A DNA stretch of 64,000 nt from Psilocybe azurescens (lineage: Eukaryota > Basidiomycota > Agaricomycetes > Agaricales > Agrocybaceae), in the NCBI GenBank assembly GCA_023853785.1, contig JAJIRX010000496.1, positions 372,001 through 436,000 of the forward strand, given 5' to 3'. The translations under genes and the position numbers were made by a program. Positions 24,069 through 35,382 of the stretch are shown here, piece after piece (position 1 is the first letter of the stretch; the number at the start of each line of letters is the position of its first letter). Below the pieces are notes generated by a model. The model made no database searches. It was not told where the DNA came from and worked only from the letters and a program-made list of their open reading frames with translations.

Positions 24069-26971
24069 ATGGCGAGCTCAAGTATAAACGAAACCTTTGT
24101 TCTTGCGAATTACACTTCATCTGTGCGCGGAAAATCCGCGAAAAAGTACACCCCGGGGGTCTACGCGTCCTGCACCAAAAAAAAATACCAGCAGTTCGGA
24201 TGGATATGTTACGGTTGCGGTTCAGGCGGACGGTGTGCATGTTCTAGATGTGAGTAAGGGATTTTTTCGTGGCGAATGATGATAGCTAAACTTTGGGTAG
24301 ACCTCGGATCTTCATCCTGTGACCTCCCAAACGCTGGGGCCATCTACATCTTTTTCGTGCCCTCCGTTGACATTACCATCCTCGTCAAATTACCCTTCAA
24401 GAACATACGCTGTCATCTCAGCTTCTCCAGAATTGTCATCAGCAGAGGATGGAGGGCGTACGCTGTGGGTATGGCACGGCGACGCCTCAAAATCAAAACA
24501 GAAAGCGAAGCAGAGCAAAGTCATAGTGCGTTTCTATCCTCGATCGACGCTTTTTGCGGAACCAACTGACTGGAACACAGCTCTCTAGAGAACACACTGC
24601 ATATGGCCTGTATTCCTGCGGCGAACTTCCGGAGAGAGTGATCGCGCTTTCGTCGACTGGAGAAATCGCGGTCGTAGATGCGGACAGTCTTGAAGTCAAA
24701 TCGTCCTTACAACAATCAGTTTCTTCGAGTGTTATTCATGCAAGCGTGTTCCCGGCGAGCACATCGTACCTTGGGAGAGGTACAGCTGGTGCTATCGTGG
24801 TAATGGCCACCTCTGGCTCGTCGAAAAAGACACATCTGAGAATATTGGCCATCGACGAAGCAGACTCAATATCTCAGGAACAGGATTGTGAACTCCCGTT
24901 GGATAGCGAGGTAAGCACACCTCTGCGTCATTTTACTTAAAAAATATAATTAACGTGCTCTAGAGTATCGCCAGTATTTCTTGTAGCGATACAGGAATTA
25001 TCGGCGTCCTTTGTACGAGTTCTCGTCCAAATTCTTTTGCAACACAAAACCTAATGGTAAACTATTATTATAGCCGTCGACGGATCGTGGTCGTCATACA
25101 GACTACCAGCCGGACCCTCCTCTTCACTGACTGAACTGTCGCCACCTCTCCGCCTCTCAAATCTTTCCTTCATCTCGCAACCATCCAAATACTCCGTCTC
25201 AACACTCGCATTGACCTCATCGCACGTCCTCCTCGCAGCCGTGGCTTCGCATGACCTCGTCCTCCTCCTATGGGATTTCCAGTTCTCCGTCCTCCTCGCC
25301 TCGCATACTCTCCCCGTGCCCTCCGCGCTAGGGCCGGCATCGACAATCCACATCCGCCTGATCCCGGGATCGCAGACGCTCACGAAAACGGAGACACAAG
25401 CCATCGGACAGGTGATCCTCATCCTCTCATCGATGCCTGCGAAGGAGACTCCGGCTTCGGAGAAGGAAAAAGAAAGGGAAAATAAGAGCGGCGGCAAGAC
25501 GAGCTCGGTGCTCGTGGTCGTGCCGTATTCGGTGCCTACGATGTCGACGATTGCGGCTGCGATGGGCAAGGGCGATGCGGGAGCCAAGTGGCTGCGTGCG
25601 GCGGAGGAGGGCGGGAAGGGCCAGCAGAGCGCGGAGGAGACGGCGCGTGCGAAGTTGTTGGGTACGATGAGGGCGGCGATGCAGGGCGGGCGCCCGCAAG
25701 CGGCGGTGGCTGCGTTTATGAAATGGGCTCCTCCTAAAGCTGACAACAAGGTGCGTATTTGTGCGGTGCGCGGTTTTCTCTTGTAACTGATGTGATTGTT
25801 CAGATTGTGGCGTCGACTCTGGAGTATAATTTTGTTAAAGAGTTGTTGAGTATAGTCCTGCTCAATGCATCATCGACGGAAACAAAAACAGGCAGTTATC
25901 TGCCCGATGTCGTTCGGTACCTCCTCGAGCAGCGTGTTGTATGCAGCGCCATGATCCCGACGCCAGGAGGACTTTTGGGAGCGTTAAGATCGAGAGATGA
26001 TTGGGTGAGAAAACCTTTTTCACCGAAATATTTATCAAATTGAAGCCGCTATATGATTGACTGACTGCCTATTCATCTTTCACAAGACCTCCATTGAATT
26101 GGCATTCGACTCTGTGTTGGACTTGAGTGAAGCAGAGATCGTAGAGACGCTCTGCACAGTCGTCCGCGTGCATCGCGCCTCGGGACCCGCCTCCGCCTCC
26201 GCTTCTGCAGCGACGAAAGCCGCCGATGACGCAATGGACGTCGACCCTCCTGCCCCTACCTCTCCCTCAAAGAAGTCTGCATCCTACAACACAGTAACAT
26301 CCCTCCCTACCTTCCTCGCCCTCCTCGCAAGTTACCCGACCTCGCGCGGGCCCCTCCTCCCTCGCGTTCCGCCGTGCCATGCGCGATGCAGATGAGGTGA
26401 CCGCTGTGCTCCAGGTGCTGGAGAACTGGGTCGCGAGGAAGACCAAGGCAGATGAGAGGCTGTTGCCGACGAAGAAGGATTTGAAGAAGACGGAGCAGGG
26501 CGTGTGGGTCGTTGCTGGCAGGCGGGAGAAGGAGAAAGATAAAGAAATGGGGAAGAAAAAGGAGGAGGTGCCTTCTTTGGAAAAGGTTGGTTTGCATTTT
26601 TCTTTTTATCCAACTATCTTTCGATGTGGTATGTTTATTGATTTACTTGAATGTGACATTTCTAGGCTGTCGAGTTGCTGCAGACCATCCTTGATGCGTC
26701 CTTTCTCTCCTTGCTGCAACATCCGCCCGCACACAAGATCCTGAAGAAATTGCAAGACCAGCTCAACCCCGAGATTAGCTTTGGGAGTGCTGCCGAGACC
26801 CTGCGCGGTCATCTAGAACCGTTCGCCATCGCGCAGGAGAAGACGCTGAAAGAGTCGCTTGTCCCTGCGCAGGAGCGCGAGCGCGAGAAGCAGAAGGGGG
26901 ATTGGAGGCAGAAGAGGAAGGAGCTGGCGGTTGATATTGGGCTGTATAAGTTAGAGGAGCTGGTGCTGTAG
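24069..26971 (+). CDS. Probable nucleolar SSU-processome protein, NOL11/Utp8-like
   Basis: Likely a rRNA transcription and pre-18S processing factor with an N-terminal beta-propeller. Exons 24069-24249, 24301-24525, 24581-24910, 24964-25012, 25074-25750, 25804-26004, 26087-26585, 26666-26971. Propeller-like strands (DGYVTVAVQADGVHVLDV, HDLVLLLWDFQF) occupy the first half; the helical C-terminal part ends AVELLQTILDASFLSLL and a charged tail, similar in layout to NOL11. The A run 24177-24185 shifts frame by one (one A too many or two too few). Near 26331-26391 either a GT-AG intron of 61 nt joins the frames, or the segment is coding with an indel. Family assignment rests on overall layout and C-terminal helices, so it is moderate. 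Confidence 0.6.
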
Positions 26972-28235
26972 CCGAGTCTGCATGTGCAACTTAGTGGGCG
27001 ATGGAGGGGAGAGGATCTGGGATGTTTGTTTTTCTTGCATAATTGTAGATGATGTGTAGATGCTTATTAATTTTTAAGTACTACTGCGATGGGCTACTTT
27101 CGGGATAGTTTCTGCAAGGTTCTAGTTCTTTCATGGGTTTTAAATAGGTGTCCTCGACTATCTAGATTGACTACATGCACATACCGGCATGCCAAGACGC
27201 GTCCAAGCCCAACATTTAAATTATGTGGCGCATTCGTCCAGATTCTGGCGGCGTTTAAACTTAGTCTAAGGCCTGTCATGGATCGGTAAAAACCGGTTCA
27301 TACCCGTGACCGTCTGTTAAATATACCCGCGGTTTAGTAACCGCGGTTATAAATAGCAAACCGTGGTTAACCGCGGTTTGCCGGTTCTGACAGGGCATTA
27401 ATAACACGTCAGGAATTTTGATGTTCAGGTGACCTTTGAAGTAGTTAAATTATGGTTGTAAAATATATCAAATACAGATTGATTTTAAAGATTGCAAAAC
27501 ATATTTTTATGGAAGGGAAACTTGAATTTAGCATAAGATTTTACATGTATGTCAATCTACACAGGAACTTTGTAAGACATCTAATATTTTAAATGCAAAG
27601 TGAGTTTGTAGAGCCCACTATATATTAAATTTGGGACACCCTCTTTGGCACCCAAATATTTTATCTACATACCTTTCTTCAAAGGGATTTTTATTTTAAA
27701 TTCAGGGGAATCTTCAAAGGACCTTTGAATATGAATTATTATTTTAAATACAAAATTCCTTTGTTAGCCAACTTGTAGCTCAAATATTAGATAACCTTCA
27801 GGATTGATTTGTATTCAAAATACAAAGGCTCTTTGTATAATGTAAAACATATCAATTATGTGATGAGTTACAAGATCATCTACAGGTTTCCTTTGAATTA
27901 TGTGCCCACTCATTGCCCACTACATTACCCAATGTGTGCCCACCCTCAAAAACAGTGGGTGTTGGAATATAGTAAGCAAATGCAATAGCACCTTGCAGCC
28001 GTTTGGCTGTGGGACTGCTGGTTCATTTAAATCTTTGTATGCATATTCATTCATACATATTTGTTCATTAACGGTGCATTATTGCACTATTCCTCTTCTG
28101 TAATATATACATCATATTCATTTTGTTATTTTTCATTGCAGCACACAATACACCTTTATTAGTTTCTATTCACTTTGTAGATACGAGTATCGGACAACAA
28201 AATCCTTTATATACAAAACTTCGATACAAGCTCTC

Positions 28236-28383
28236 CTCAGTCGTTTGCCTCGCAAACAACTGAGGTGAGTACTATTCTTTATTACTTAGTACATTTCATT
28301 CATTATACTAAATTACTACCTAGCTTTTGTGTTTTAGGTAAATACAAATATATTCTCAGTCATTTGCCTTGCAAACAACTGAG
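28236..28383. repeat. Two hairpin-forming repeats inside the hAT element
   Basis: Near-identical 29-bp palindromic segments lie at 28236-28264 and 28355-28383. Each reads ctcagt, a 7-base arm, a short loop, and the complementary arm ending actgag. The copies are followed or preceded by agcttttgtgtt repeats. They are subterminal transposon repeats and could bind transposase; that is inference. Confidence 0.7.
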
Positions 28384-28463
28384 CTTTTGTGTTCTAGAAT
28401 TCTTACAGTGGGCACTTGGGATATTATGTCATCTGCATCAGGTGCTAATTTCCATTAGATCAC

Positions 28464-28849
28464 ATTGAAACATATCTGAAGGATGATATACTCTCCTCAT
28501 TGACAATCCAGGATGCTGGTGGCTACATGAAGTATTGGTTCCAGACAAGAGCAAACCGACCTCTTCTTTCTAAGATGGGACAAGACTTCTGTTCAGCACC
28601 AGGTATTTTTACTTTTCACCTTCCTTGAAAGATTTTTACTGAAATTTATCATGCTTTTAACCCACTTCTGTTGATGCTGAATGTGCATTTTCCACTGGTT
28701 GTTGTCAAGTCAGCTTCATGCAGCATGGCATGAGTTCTCAAACATTCAAGGCTTGCATAGCTCTAGGCTCCTGGGTTAAAACCCCTATTTTTCCTAAATT
28801 CTCAGAAGTGACTCAAATAATTAAAGATGCAATTGGCAATGACAATTAG
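28464..28849 (+). pseudogene. hAT transposase fragment (C-terminal dimerisation region)
   Basis: Two exon-like stretches encode the end of a hAT transposase. The first reads IETYLKDDILSSL, then YMKYWFQTRANRPLLSKM and FCSAP; the second reads SVDAECAFSTG, SFMQHGMSSQTFKACIALGSW, and ends GNDN at a TAG. The S-V-D-x-E-x-A-F-S motif is the family hallmark. A GT donor follows FCSAP at about 28603, but no good acceptor precedes SVDAE, so the intron may be damaged. The BED finger and RNase H-like catalytic core are missing, so it cannot act alone. Confidence 0.85.
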
Positions 28850-29312
28850 GCCAGGAGATAGCTTTTTCTTATAGTTTTGTCTTTCTGTACTCAATTTAAC
28901 ACCAAAAATGAAGATTTTGAGTGTATGCTGTTTATATACTGAATTTCCTTATTTATAGCTTTCCAACGCATATTTACTCAAGTGAAACGACCAAGAATTG
29001 GTGGATCTACGGCTTGTACAAGTTTTGATGCATTCCGCAGGCACTTTAGGCCTGGGTATATCCGGATTAGGGCGAACCGAACCCGAACCGTACCGTATTT
29101 GGTAAAAACCGCGGGCCGGACACGGATCCAAACCGGTTGTATCCATGACAGGCCTTAACTTAGTCCAGGAAATCCAAACCCAAACCTTGCCTCAAGTCTT
29201 ACCCCTAGTGTACACATAACTGGTGGTGGTTTCTTCAGATATTCTTGCTTTGAGCTCACGATTGTGGCTTTCCCAGAAAATATTTGTCTATCACACTTCA
29301 CTTGCATCTATC

Positions 29313-29602
29313 ATGGAACTTCAGCTTTGCGACTTGGGCGTAAGTATTCAGATCGTGAACGTCGGTGTCTCGGGGGCTATGTGATCATTTGCAGATTTCT
29401 GATGCAATCGGTGTAGAAGTGATTCCTTTCTTCAAAGGCACTACTTCTTCGTCTATATGGGAAACCGGTTTTCCTTGGTTTAGTATTGCTTTAGTGGGTA
29501 GGTCTTGGCCGTGTGACATACTCGTGGTGTTAATCATCCTGACTCATCTCAGCTTTCGTCATTTCGAATAGGAGAAGCAAGGAAGTTATCATACGCGGTT
29601 GA
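29313..29602 (+). CDS. Possible small three-exon protein
   Basis: A candidate gene of 59 residues, exons 29313-29339, 29395-29497 and 29553-29602. The introns have good donors (gtaagt, gtaggt) and AG acceptors, are 55-56 nt like real genes nearby, and all phases close to a stop. The protein has a hydrophobic stretch (WFSIALVAFVI) near the C-terminus, followed by basic residues, as in a tail-anchored peptide. No family is recognised. It could be a chance alignment of splice-like sites, or the 3' end of a longer gene broken by the adjacent hAT insertion. Confidence 0.25.
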
Positions 29603-30240
29603 ACCCTGTGCTCAAGGAATCTTGTTTGGATGTTGTGAACAAAACAAACGGCTATGGGGACTTAAATCCGTTTGGCAGTTGAGCAAAAACGCGTGCGGTG
29701 GGTGAGTGTGGCGCTTTGTTTCCCTTTGTCCATTGTTTTGACAAATTGGATTTTCTATTCAAACTTTGGGTGTTTGTTGAGGACGTCATTATCTGAGCGG
29801 ATATATATGCGCTTTCACTCCTTTCAACTGACTGCAACGTGCGCACCAAAAAATCTGTTTCTGATTGATTAATCTTTTCAAAAGGGGCATTGTTTACCAT
29901 GGAATCATCTCGGGTGCGGCCTTTGCAAAAACGACTGTTTATAAGTTATTACTTTTCCATTGTTTACCATGAGCAAATACGCCCTAAGAAATGCACATCT
30001 TTTTCTTCCTAAATAAAGAACGACAGGCATAACGCAAGTTTTTAAGCCCTTTATTTACACTTGCGCCTACCAAGAACATACGAACTTTGCACACTGCACA
30101 ACCCTCCTTTATTAAATATGGTAGATCTACACAGGATGGTGGATACGAAGTCGTGAAGAACTGGGTCAATGATTTCTTGGAAACTATATTTAAAGGCCTC
30201 AGAATGCGCCTTCTCTCCCCCAACTTTCTACAACTATCAC

Positions 30241-31724
30241 TCCGTAAGACCGTCTACCTTATACCTAACCTCGAAACTCGATGGTACTATGGTCTTTATC
30301 GACCATGTCATTGGAAGATGCGACTGCAGCCACCCCTTTGATGTATCTACGTCGACAGTCCTCTGGGACCTTCGACGGACCATACAACATAGTATATACG
30401 CCTGTCGCATTTTTTGCTTGACCAGACAAAACGGAGCGTACCTGCCACGACGCTATGCGGATGCGGTTAAGGCCTTCAGTCGAGGGTATGTAAATATTTT
30501 TGGAATTCTCACTTTGTTGTCGATTTTGCTCATCTTCAACTTCAGTAGGAGTTCAGAAATAGAGGTGGACGAATGGCATAATATTCCAATACCTACGCGG
30601 AATGCAATACCGCGGTACTACGAGGAATGGGTGGAGCTTGTTGGTTGACTTTAATGATGGTAGTGATGACCACACACTAATCTGTCTATGTTTTATAGAG
30701 CCATCCGAAAGAAGAATTTACACTAGAGTTGGATCCTTTGACAGTAAACGTTATCCTTCATTTAATCAGGTAATAAAATCTTACTGCTTTCTACAGGCTG
30801 GGCAAGTTAAAGACGTAGAAATTTGCCTGGGAAATGTGTCTCCTTTGGTGCGCTTTATATGGCTCCCTGATTGTGCGTTCTACTTACCAATATCGCGTTG
30901 TAGTTCAAACACAAGACGGTCTGCGATGCAAAGCAGCCGGATGGGTCGCGGAAAGCACACGATCTTCCTCGTGCACAGTTTCTGCCGTATATTTGGCTCC
31001 AACAACGACAGATGACAGTCAAGCTAACGTGGGAGCACAGCATCGCGCGAGAGAAATACCCCTTCTCTAAATTGTTATCAGCCTTAATATTCAACTATAG
31101 ATGGCGATGCGAGGTTAGTTGTTACTCCACTATCAGAACAAGTACTAGAAGCTGATCTTCCTGTGTTTCAAAGTGCACCCAACTACCGTTCCCCCACAGT
31201 CTGCAGGAACTTCCAGTAAGCATCTGTTTTGTCGACATCGACCGACAAAAGTCTTATATACCATTTCAATTGCAGTCAGAACAAGCTATGGGCGTTTACA
31301 AGGTCATCGGTGAACGAATATATGGCCTGGTATGTTTTCACTGTCGTCCAGCCTTAGTTATTACAGCTAAATCACACTCTGTTCAGTTCAATCCCTCGCT
31401 CTATGTGCGAGTACTGGAGACGCAGACGGAACGTTTCACCAGAGATCCAGGGTGGGATTCCTGCCCATCATTTGGATCCATGGCCAAGCACGGCCCACAG
31501 TGCTCACCTGGGACAATCTCCTAGGTATTGAGTTATCTGCAGCGGCGATCCATGCGCCAAAACGTTTGTTCAATCCTCGCTCCATGTTTGAATACTTGGA
31601 CGCGGATGGAGCCCTCCATGAGGATCAAAGGCCGAGAAGGCCTCTGCAAATGCTCCGAGCCATGTATGAGGGTAATAAAAAAGCGGCGAAGGATGTCCGA
31701 AGGCAGATCATCACTGCCGTGTAA
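30241..31724 (+). pseudogene. Modular unknown gene family, chimeric disrupted copy (copy A)
   Basis: The left half (about 30240-31040) parallels copy B exon by exon: a YYEEWVEL exon, a SHPKEEFTLELDPLT exon, an AGQVKDVEICLGN exon and an FKHKTVCDAKQPDG exon ending LTWEH. At about 31040 the coding sequence changes to one nearly identical to copy C, starting LLSALIFNYRWRCE, then a SEQAMGVYKVIGERIYGL exon. The C-like part then carries base insertions (about 31391 and 31415) that break the frame. A further FNPRSMFEYLDADG unit follows before the stop at 31724. It therefore looks like a recombinant of two paralogues that has started to decay. Confidence 0.6.
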
Positions 31725-33421
31725 TTCAATCAAGACTCCATTATTAAATCTTAAGACTGGCATATTTGTATACGTACCGATACATGGTTTATATGGGGAG
31801 AATTTATTTTAGTTTGCAGAACGAATGACGAATTGTTGAGAAAGATGAATGACGAGATGGCTCGAAAGTGGCGCATGTCGCACTTCTCGATTCGCTGACT
31901 GAGTTACTATTAATAACAAGCTCCGGGGCCTGAGTATAATTATTCAAATATTCAGGGTTAGCGCGTAGCGGCTTAATGATCGCCGATTTAAAACGTACGA
32001 TTTGCTAGCTTGTGGTGACTACCTGAATGCCGTACACTCTATCAATAACCAAACAGGCACGTAAGCGTTTCAATGGTAAGTAAGTAGATCACCTAGTTTC
32101 CCTTATAGTGTATACCCTTGCGGGTTGCGCATCAACAACGGAATACATGAAGAACATCGTTGGGTAATTTGATTACAGACCATAGTCATGCACACAATGG
32201 GAGCAACGCATCTTGGTATCCACAAAGGATGTACCACACCCACTATCTGCATAGTCTGAGTTTGCACAATAGTGGACACCGTTTGGACACCATCGTGAGT
32301 GATTGAGATTAAATTATCCTGAAAGGCTAACTGAAGTTACGCCAAGCCCAAGGAGAGTGACCACACCTCCGCTTCTCCATCCGATCGCAGCCCCTGGCGA
32401 CGGCCATGTTAGAACCGTTGAGTAAAAGCTGGCCACCATTGTGTAGCTGTGGCCCTTCACAGTACTGGAAGCTCGGTTATTGTTTACGCCAATCCCTGTT
32501 TGGCCAGAGTGGCAAGATACGTGCATTGTTATTCTATTTTTGTTTTGGTTCACCGTGATTGTATATTAATGTAACTCCATTAAGAAAGAAATTTACGTTT
32601 TCCGGCTGATACACTCCGTGCCGAAACGTTCATTAATTCAAATTCAATGGTTTGTGAATGGTGGATATGGCGCTTGCATATAGCCAGTATGTTTTTCTCG
32701 TGATTCTTGCCCTGTAATGGGCGTTATCTACACCAGGTATCTTGAAAATAGCGTATTTCTCTCATCTACCTTATTTGATATTTCTGCTTTTTCAGTCTGT
32801 TGTACTAAACCTGAGAAAGCGAGAGAGCCAGGAGAATTGCACTCAGGCTCCCTCAAAGAGCGTATGACATTTGATTGGGACGTTCAATTACGCTTTTATT
32901 TTGCTATGAGGTAAACAATGCTATTACAGAGATTCGTGCTGATCAAAAACTACACATAATTGTTGTATCAGGTTAGGCGCTCAGGGTTTGGGGCCACATT
33001 CATGAAAGGTTCCATGTACTGGCACAATGATTTTCCGTCGATTTTTACCGCATTTTTAATAAACAGATGGATCTTCCAATCACTACGATTCATCAATGGT
33101 ATGGAGACCTGGAGGAATGACTTGAAGCACCGACTTCGGACTGTATCCGGTCGCCAATCCGGATATCTCTTATTGTCCCATTCTTTTAGTAATGTAAAGT
33201 AATGAGGCCAATTGCTACAGGCTCAATTAATTGGCCAAATATATCCAGTGAAGGGCGAATAGCTTCAACACAATGGTTAGGCACAACGCGATCACGTTCT
33301 TTTGCACGACAATATTTAAAGGACGTGCAATGCGCGTGCTACTCTTATTCCTTCACTCCTCGCTCGCTCATCTGAAAACCCATATAATAAAACAAATTCC
33401 TCTATATCTACATACACTACT
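31725..33421. other. Gene-poor spacer between family copies
   Basis: About 1.7 kb between copies A and B with no supportable gene. It is AT-rich, with short random open frames only. No long terminal repeats or inverted repeats were recognised here. Confidence 0.5.
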
Positions 33422-34951
33422 ATGTCGTACTATTCTACACCCACGTTCCCTGCATCTTCATCTTCATCCTCGTCTTCCTCTTTGCACCCAACCTTGATAG
33501 GTTGGGATGAAGCTGCGCTCCCCAGACCTCATTTCACAATAATGGATTGGCAACGCAATACACTCGCCTTCCGCGTCGCTTTTACGACGTTTCGAGGCAC
33601 ACTGTGCCTTCAGACACGCCCCTACACGGTTGCGGCTTCGGCCTTTGGTCGAGGGTATGCAGTTATTTTTGGGTTCTTGCTTGGTTGTCCATTTTGATAA
33701 TATAACTTTACTAGACTCATAAAGAATTAAAAGTGGAAAACCTGCATAGTCTGCCGATATCAACGCAGGAAGCGTTCTCACAGTATTACGAGGAATGGAT
33801 GGAGCTTGTTGGTTGACTTTAATTACCATAGTGATGACCACACATTAATCTTTCTATGTTTTATAGGGCCATCCGAAAGAGGACTTTCCGCTAGAGTTGG
33901 ATCCTTTGACAGTAAGTGTTATCCTTCATTTAATCAGGTAATATAAGTTTTCTTACTGCTTTCTACAGGCTGAGCAAGTCAAAGGCGTAGAAAATTGCCT
34001 GGGAAATGTGTTTCCTTTAGTGCGCTTCATATGGCTCCATGACCGTGCTTTCGACTTACCAATATCGCGCTGTAGTTCAAACACAAGACAGTCTGCGATG
34101 CAAAGCAGCCGGATGGGTCGCGAAAAGCGCACGACCTTCCTCACGCACAGTTTCTGCCTTATATTTGGCTTCAGGGACAAGAAAAGGCGCTCGAGTTGAC
34201 GTGGGAGCATATTTTAGGGATACAGCTCTTCGCATCGCGCGAGAGAAACAGTTCCTTCTCGTTCGCTCTCACTCCGAGCGGCACCATCGTCGGCATCCTA
34301 AGCCGCGAGACGATGGAGAGCATGGTCCGGAACGAGAAGGGCCTTAGAGATCTGGAGAACAAGAAGAAGACGTACAAAGGATTCCTGTCTCTCCAGCAGC
34401 CAGGTCCATATTTATTGGTTGAAGGAAATGTCCAAGAGGACGGTACCATGACACAAGAGAAGCCGCACTTTGACAAAGTCGCTATGTTCTTTGAGAGCCT
34501 GACATTGAAGCATGATCTGGCCGACGACATTTTCCCATGGTTTTTCTATCCCCAACTCTTCTCAGAAGACGACGACGGCAACTCGCTTGGTGACGCAGTG
34601 TTGGGCGTCTCAGCGGCTGTTATCCCTGCAACTGCCACCGAGGGCAGCACTTCGGCTTCAACCGAGGTTCCCTCCACGACACAAACTCCAACGCAGATAC
34701 AGGCGCCCACAATCGTTTCAATGAAGAAGGGGAAACGAAAGGCGGAGACTCCTACTGAGACCATTGAAGACGACGTGCAATCCGCTGGGCAGGCTTCAAG
34801 TTCCGGGAGCGCTGCCCCCAACGCGAAACCTCCGACCCACAAAGCGCCTCAGTCTCGGAAGAAGCAGAAAAGGCGGAAAGGTGGCCAGGCCTTTGTTGAA
34901 CTTTTGTGGCAGCCGGTCAACGAAGATTTAAAGAACATGCGAAGCCTGTAG
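33422..34951 (+). CDS. Modular unknown gene family, fullest copy (copy B)
   Basis: Function unknown. Exons 33422-33654, 33715-33807, 33867-33911, 33969-34007 and 34076-34951. Encoded modules in order: a poly-Ser N-terminus, a TLIGWDEAALPRP region, YYEEWMEL, GHPKEDFPLELDPLT, AEQVKGVENCLGN, then FKHKTVCDAKQPDG, FLPYIWLQGQ, LTWEHILGIQL and FALTPSGTIV. The C-terminal 150 residues are low-complexity and end with a basic KKGKRK and RKKQKRRKGG, possible nuclear signals. The last four exons join in phase; the first junction (33654/33715) is off by one base, from error, another splice site or decay. Copies A and C share this module order. Confidence 0.6.
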
Positions 34952-35382
34952 TTAGGAGTTAACTTTTTTCTCGCTTTTGGGTCATTCATATACCTAGCTA
35001 TTATTACCAACTTAGACACTGTAATATTGTACTTATTGTCTCCCGATCTTTTCCTTATCTCAACCCGCTATTATCAGCATCCCTAGAGCCTACGCTGTCC
35101 GTATTTTTAGTTACTGTGTTTTCTGGCTGTCATTATTTCTAATGCATTGTAGTACTACGGCTCACACGTTTTGCGTCAAGGTCAAGGCCAAGGTCCTTTT
35201 TCAAGCAAGAGCAGGACCCTCTAGGAGGGCTACGACTTGCCACCTCAATTCAACATCTAAGAGCGTTACTAGACGCCCTCTATTCTTCGTGCGTAACAAT
35301 TTACAAATAACCAACCTTTCATGCAGTCGTAATCATCGTCGAATGAGATGGATACACAGAGAATCAGAACACATTGCGTAGA
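34952..35382. other. Intergenic region between convergent genes
   Basis: About 430 bp between copy B (plus) and the F-box gene (minus), holding both 3' UTRs. Nothing further was recognised. Confidence 0.5.

Larger units (their letters stand above)
27259..29165 (+). mobile_element. Internally deleted hAT DNA transposon with TSD
   Basis: The element spans 27267-29157 (1891 bp). Its ends are a perfect 17-bp inverted repeat, taaggcctgtcatggat at 27267-27283 and the reverse complement at 29141-29157. Identical 8-bp direct repeats acttagtc flank it (27259-27266 and 29158-29165), the target duplication size of the hAT superfamily. Subterminal regions are full of aaccg/accgcggtt repeats on both sides. 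Inside, only the C-terminal part of a transposase remains (28464-28849). The intact ends and perfect duplication suggest a recent insertion moved by a transposase encoded elsewhere. Confidence 0.93.

Noticed and set aside
25051..25749. 232-codon minus-strand frame
   Set aside because: It lies antisense to a coding exon of the NOL11-like gene that joins its neighbours in phase.
33422..34951. Family copies as LTR-retrotransposon or polymerase genes
   Set aside because: No reverse-transcriptase, integrase or protease motifs and no flanking direct repeats were found; multi-intron structure also argues against it.
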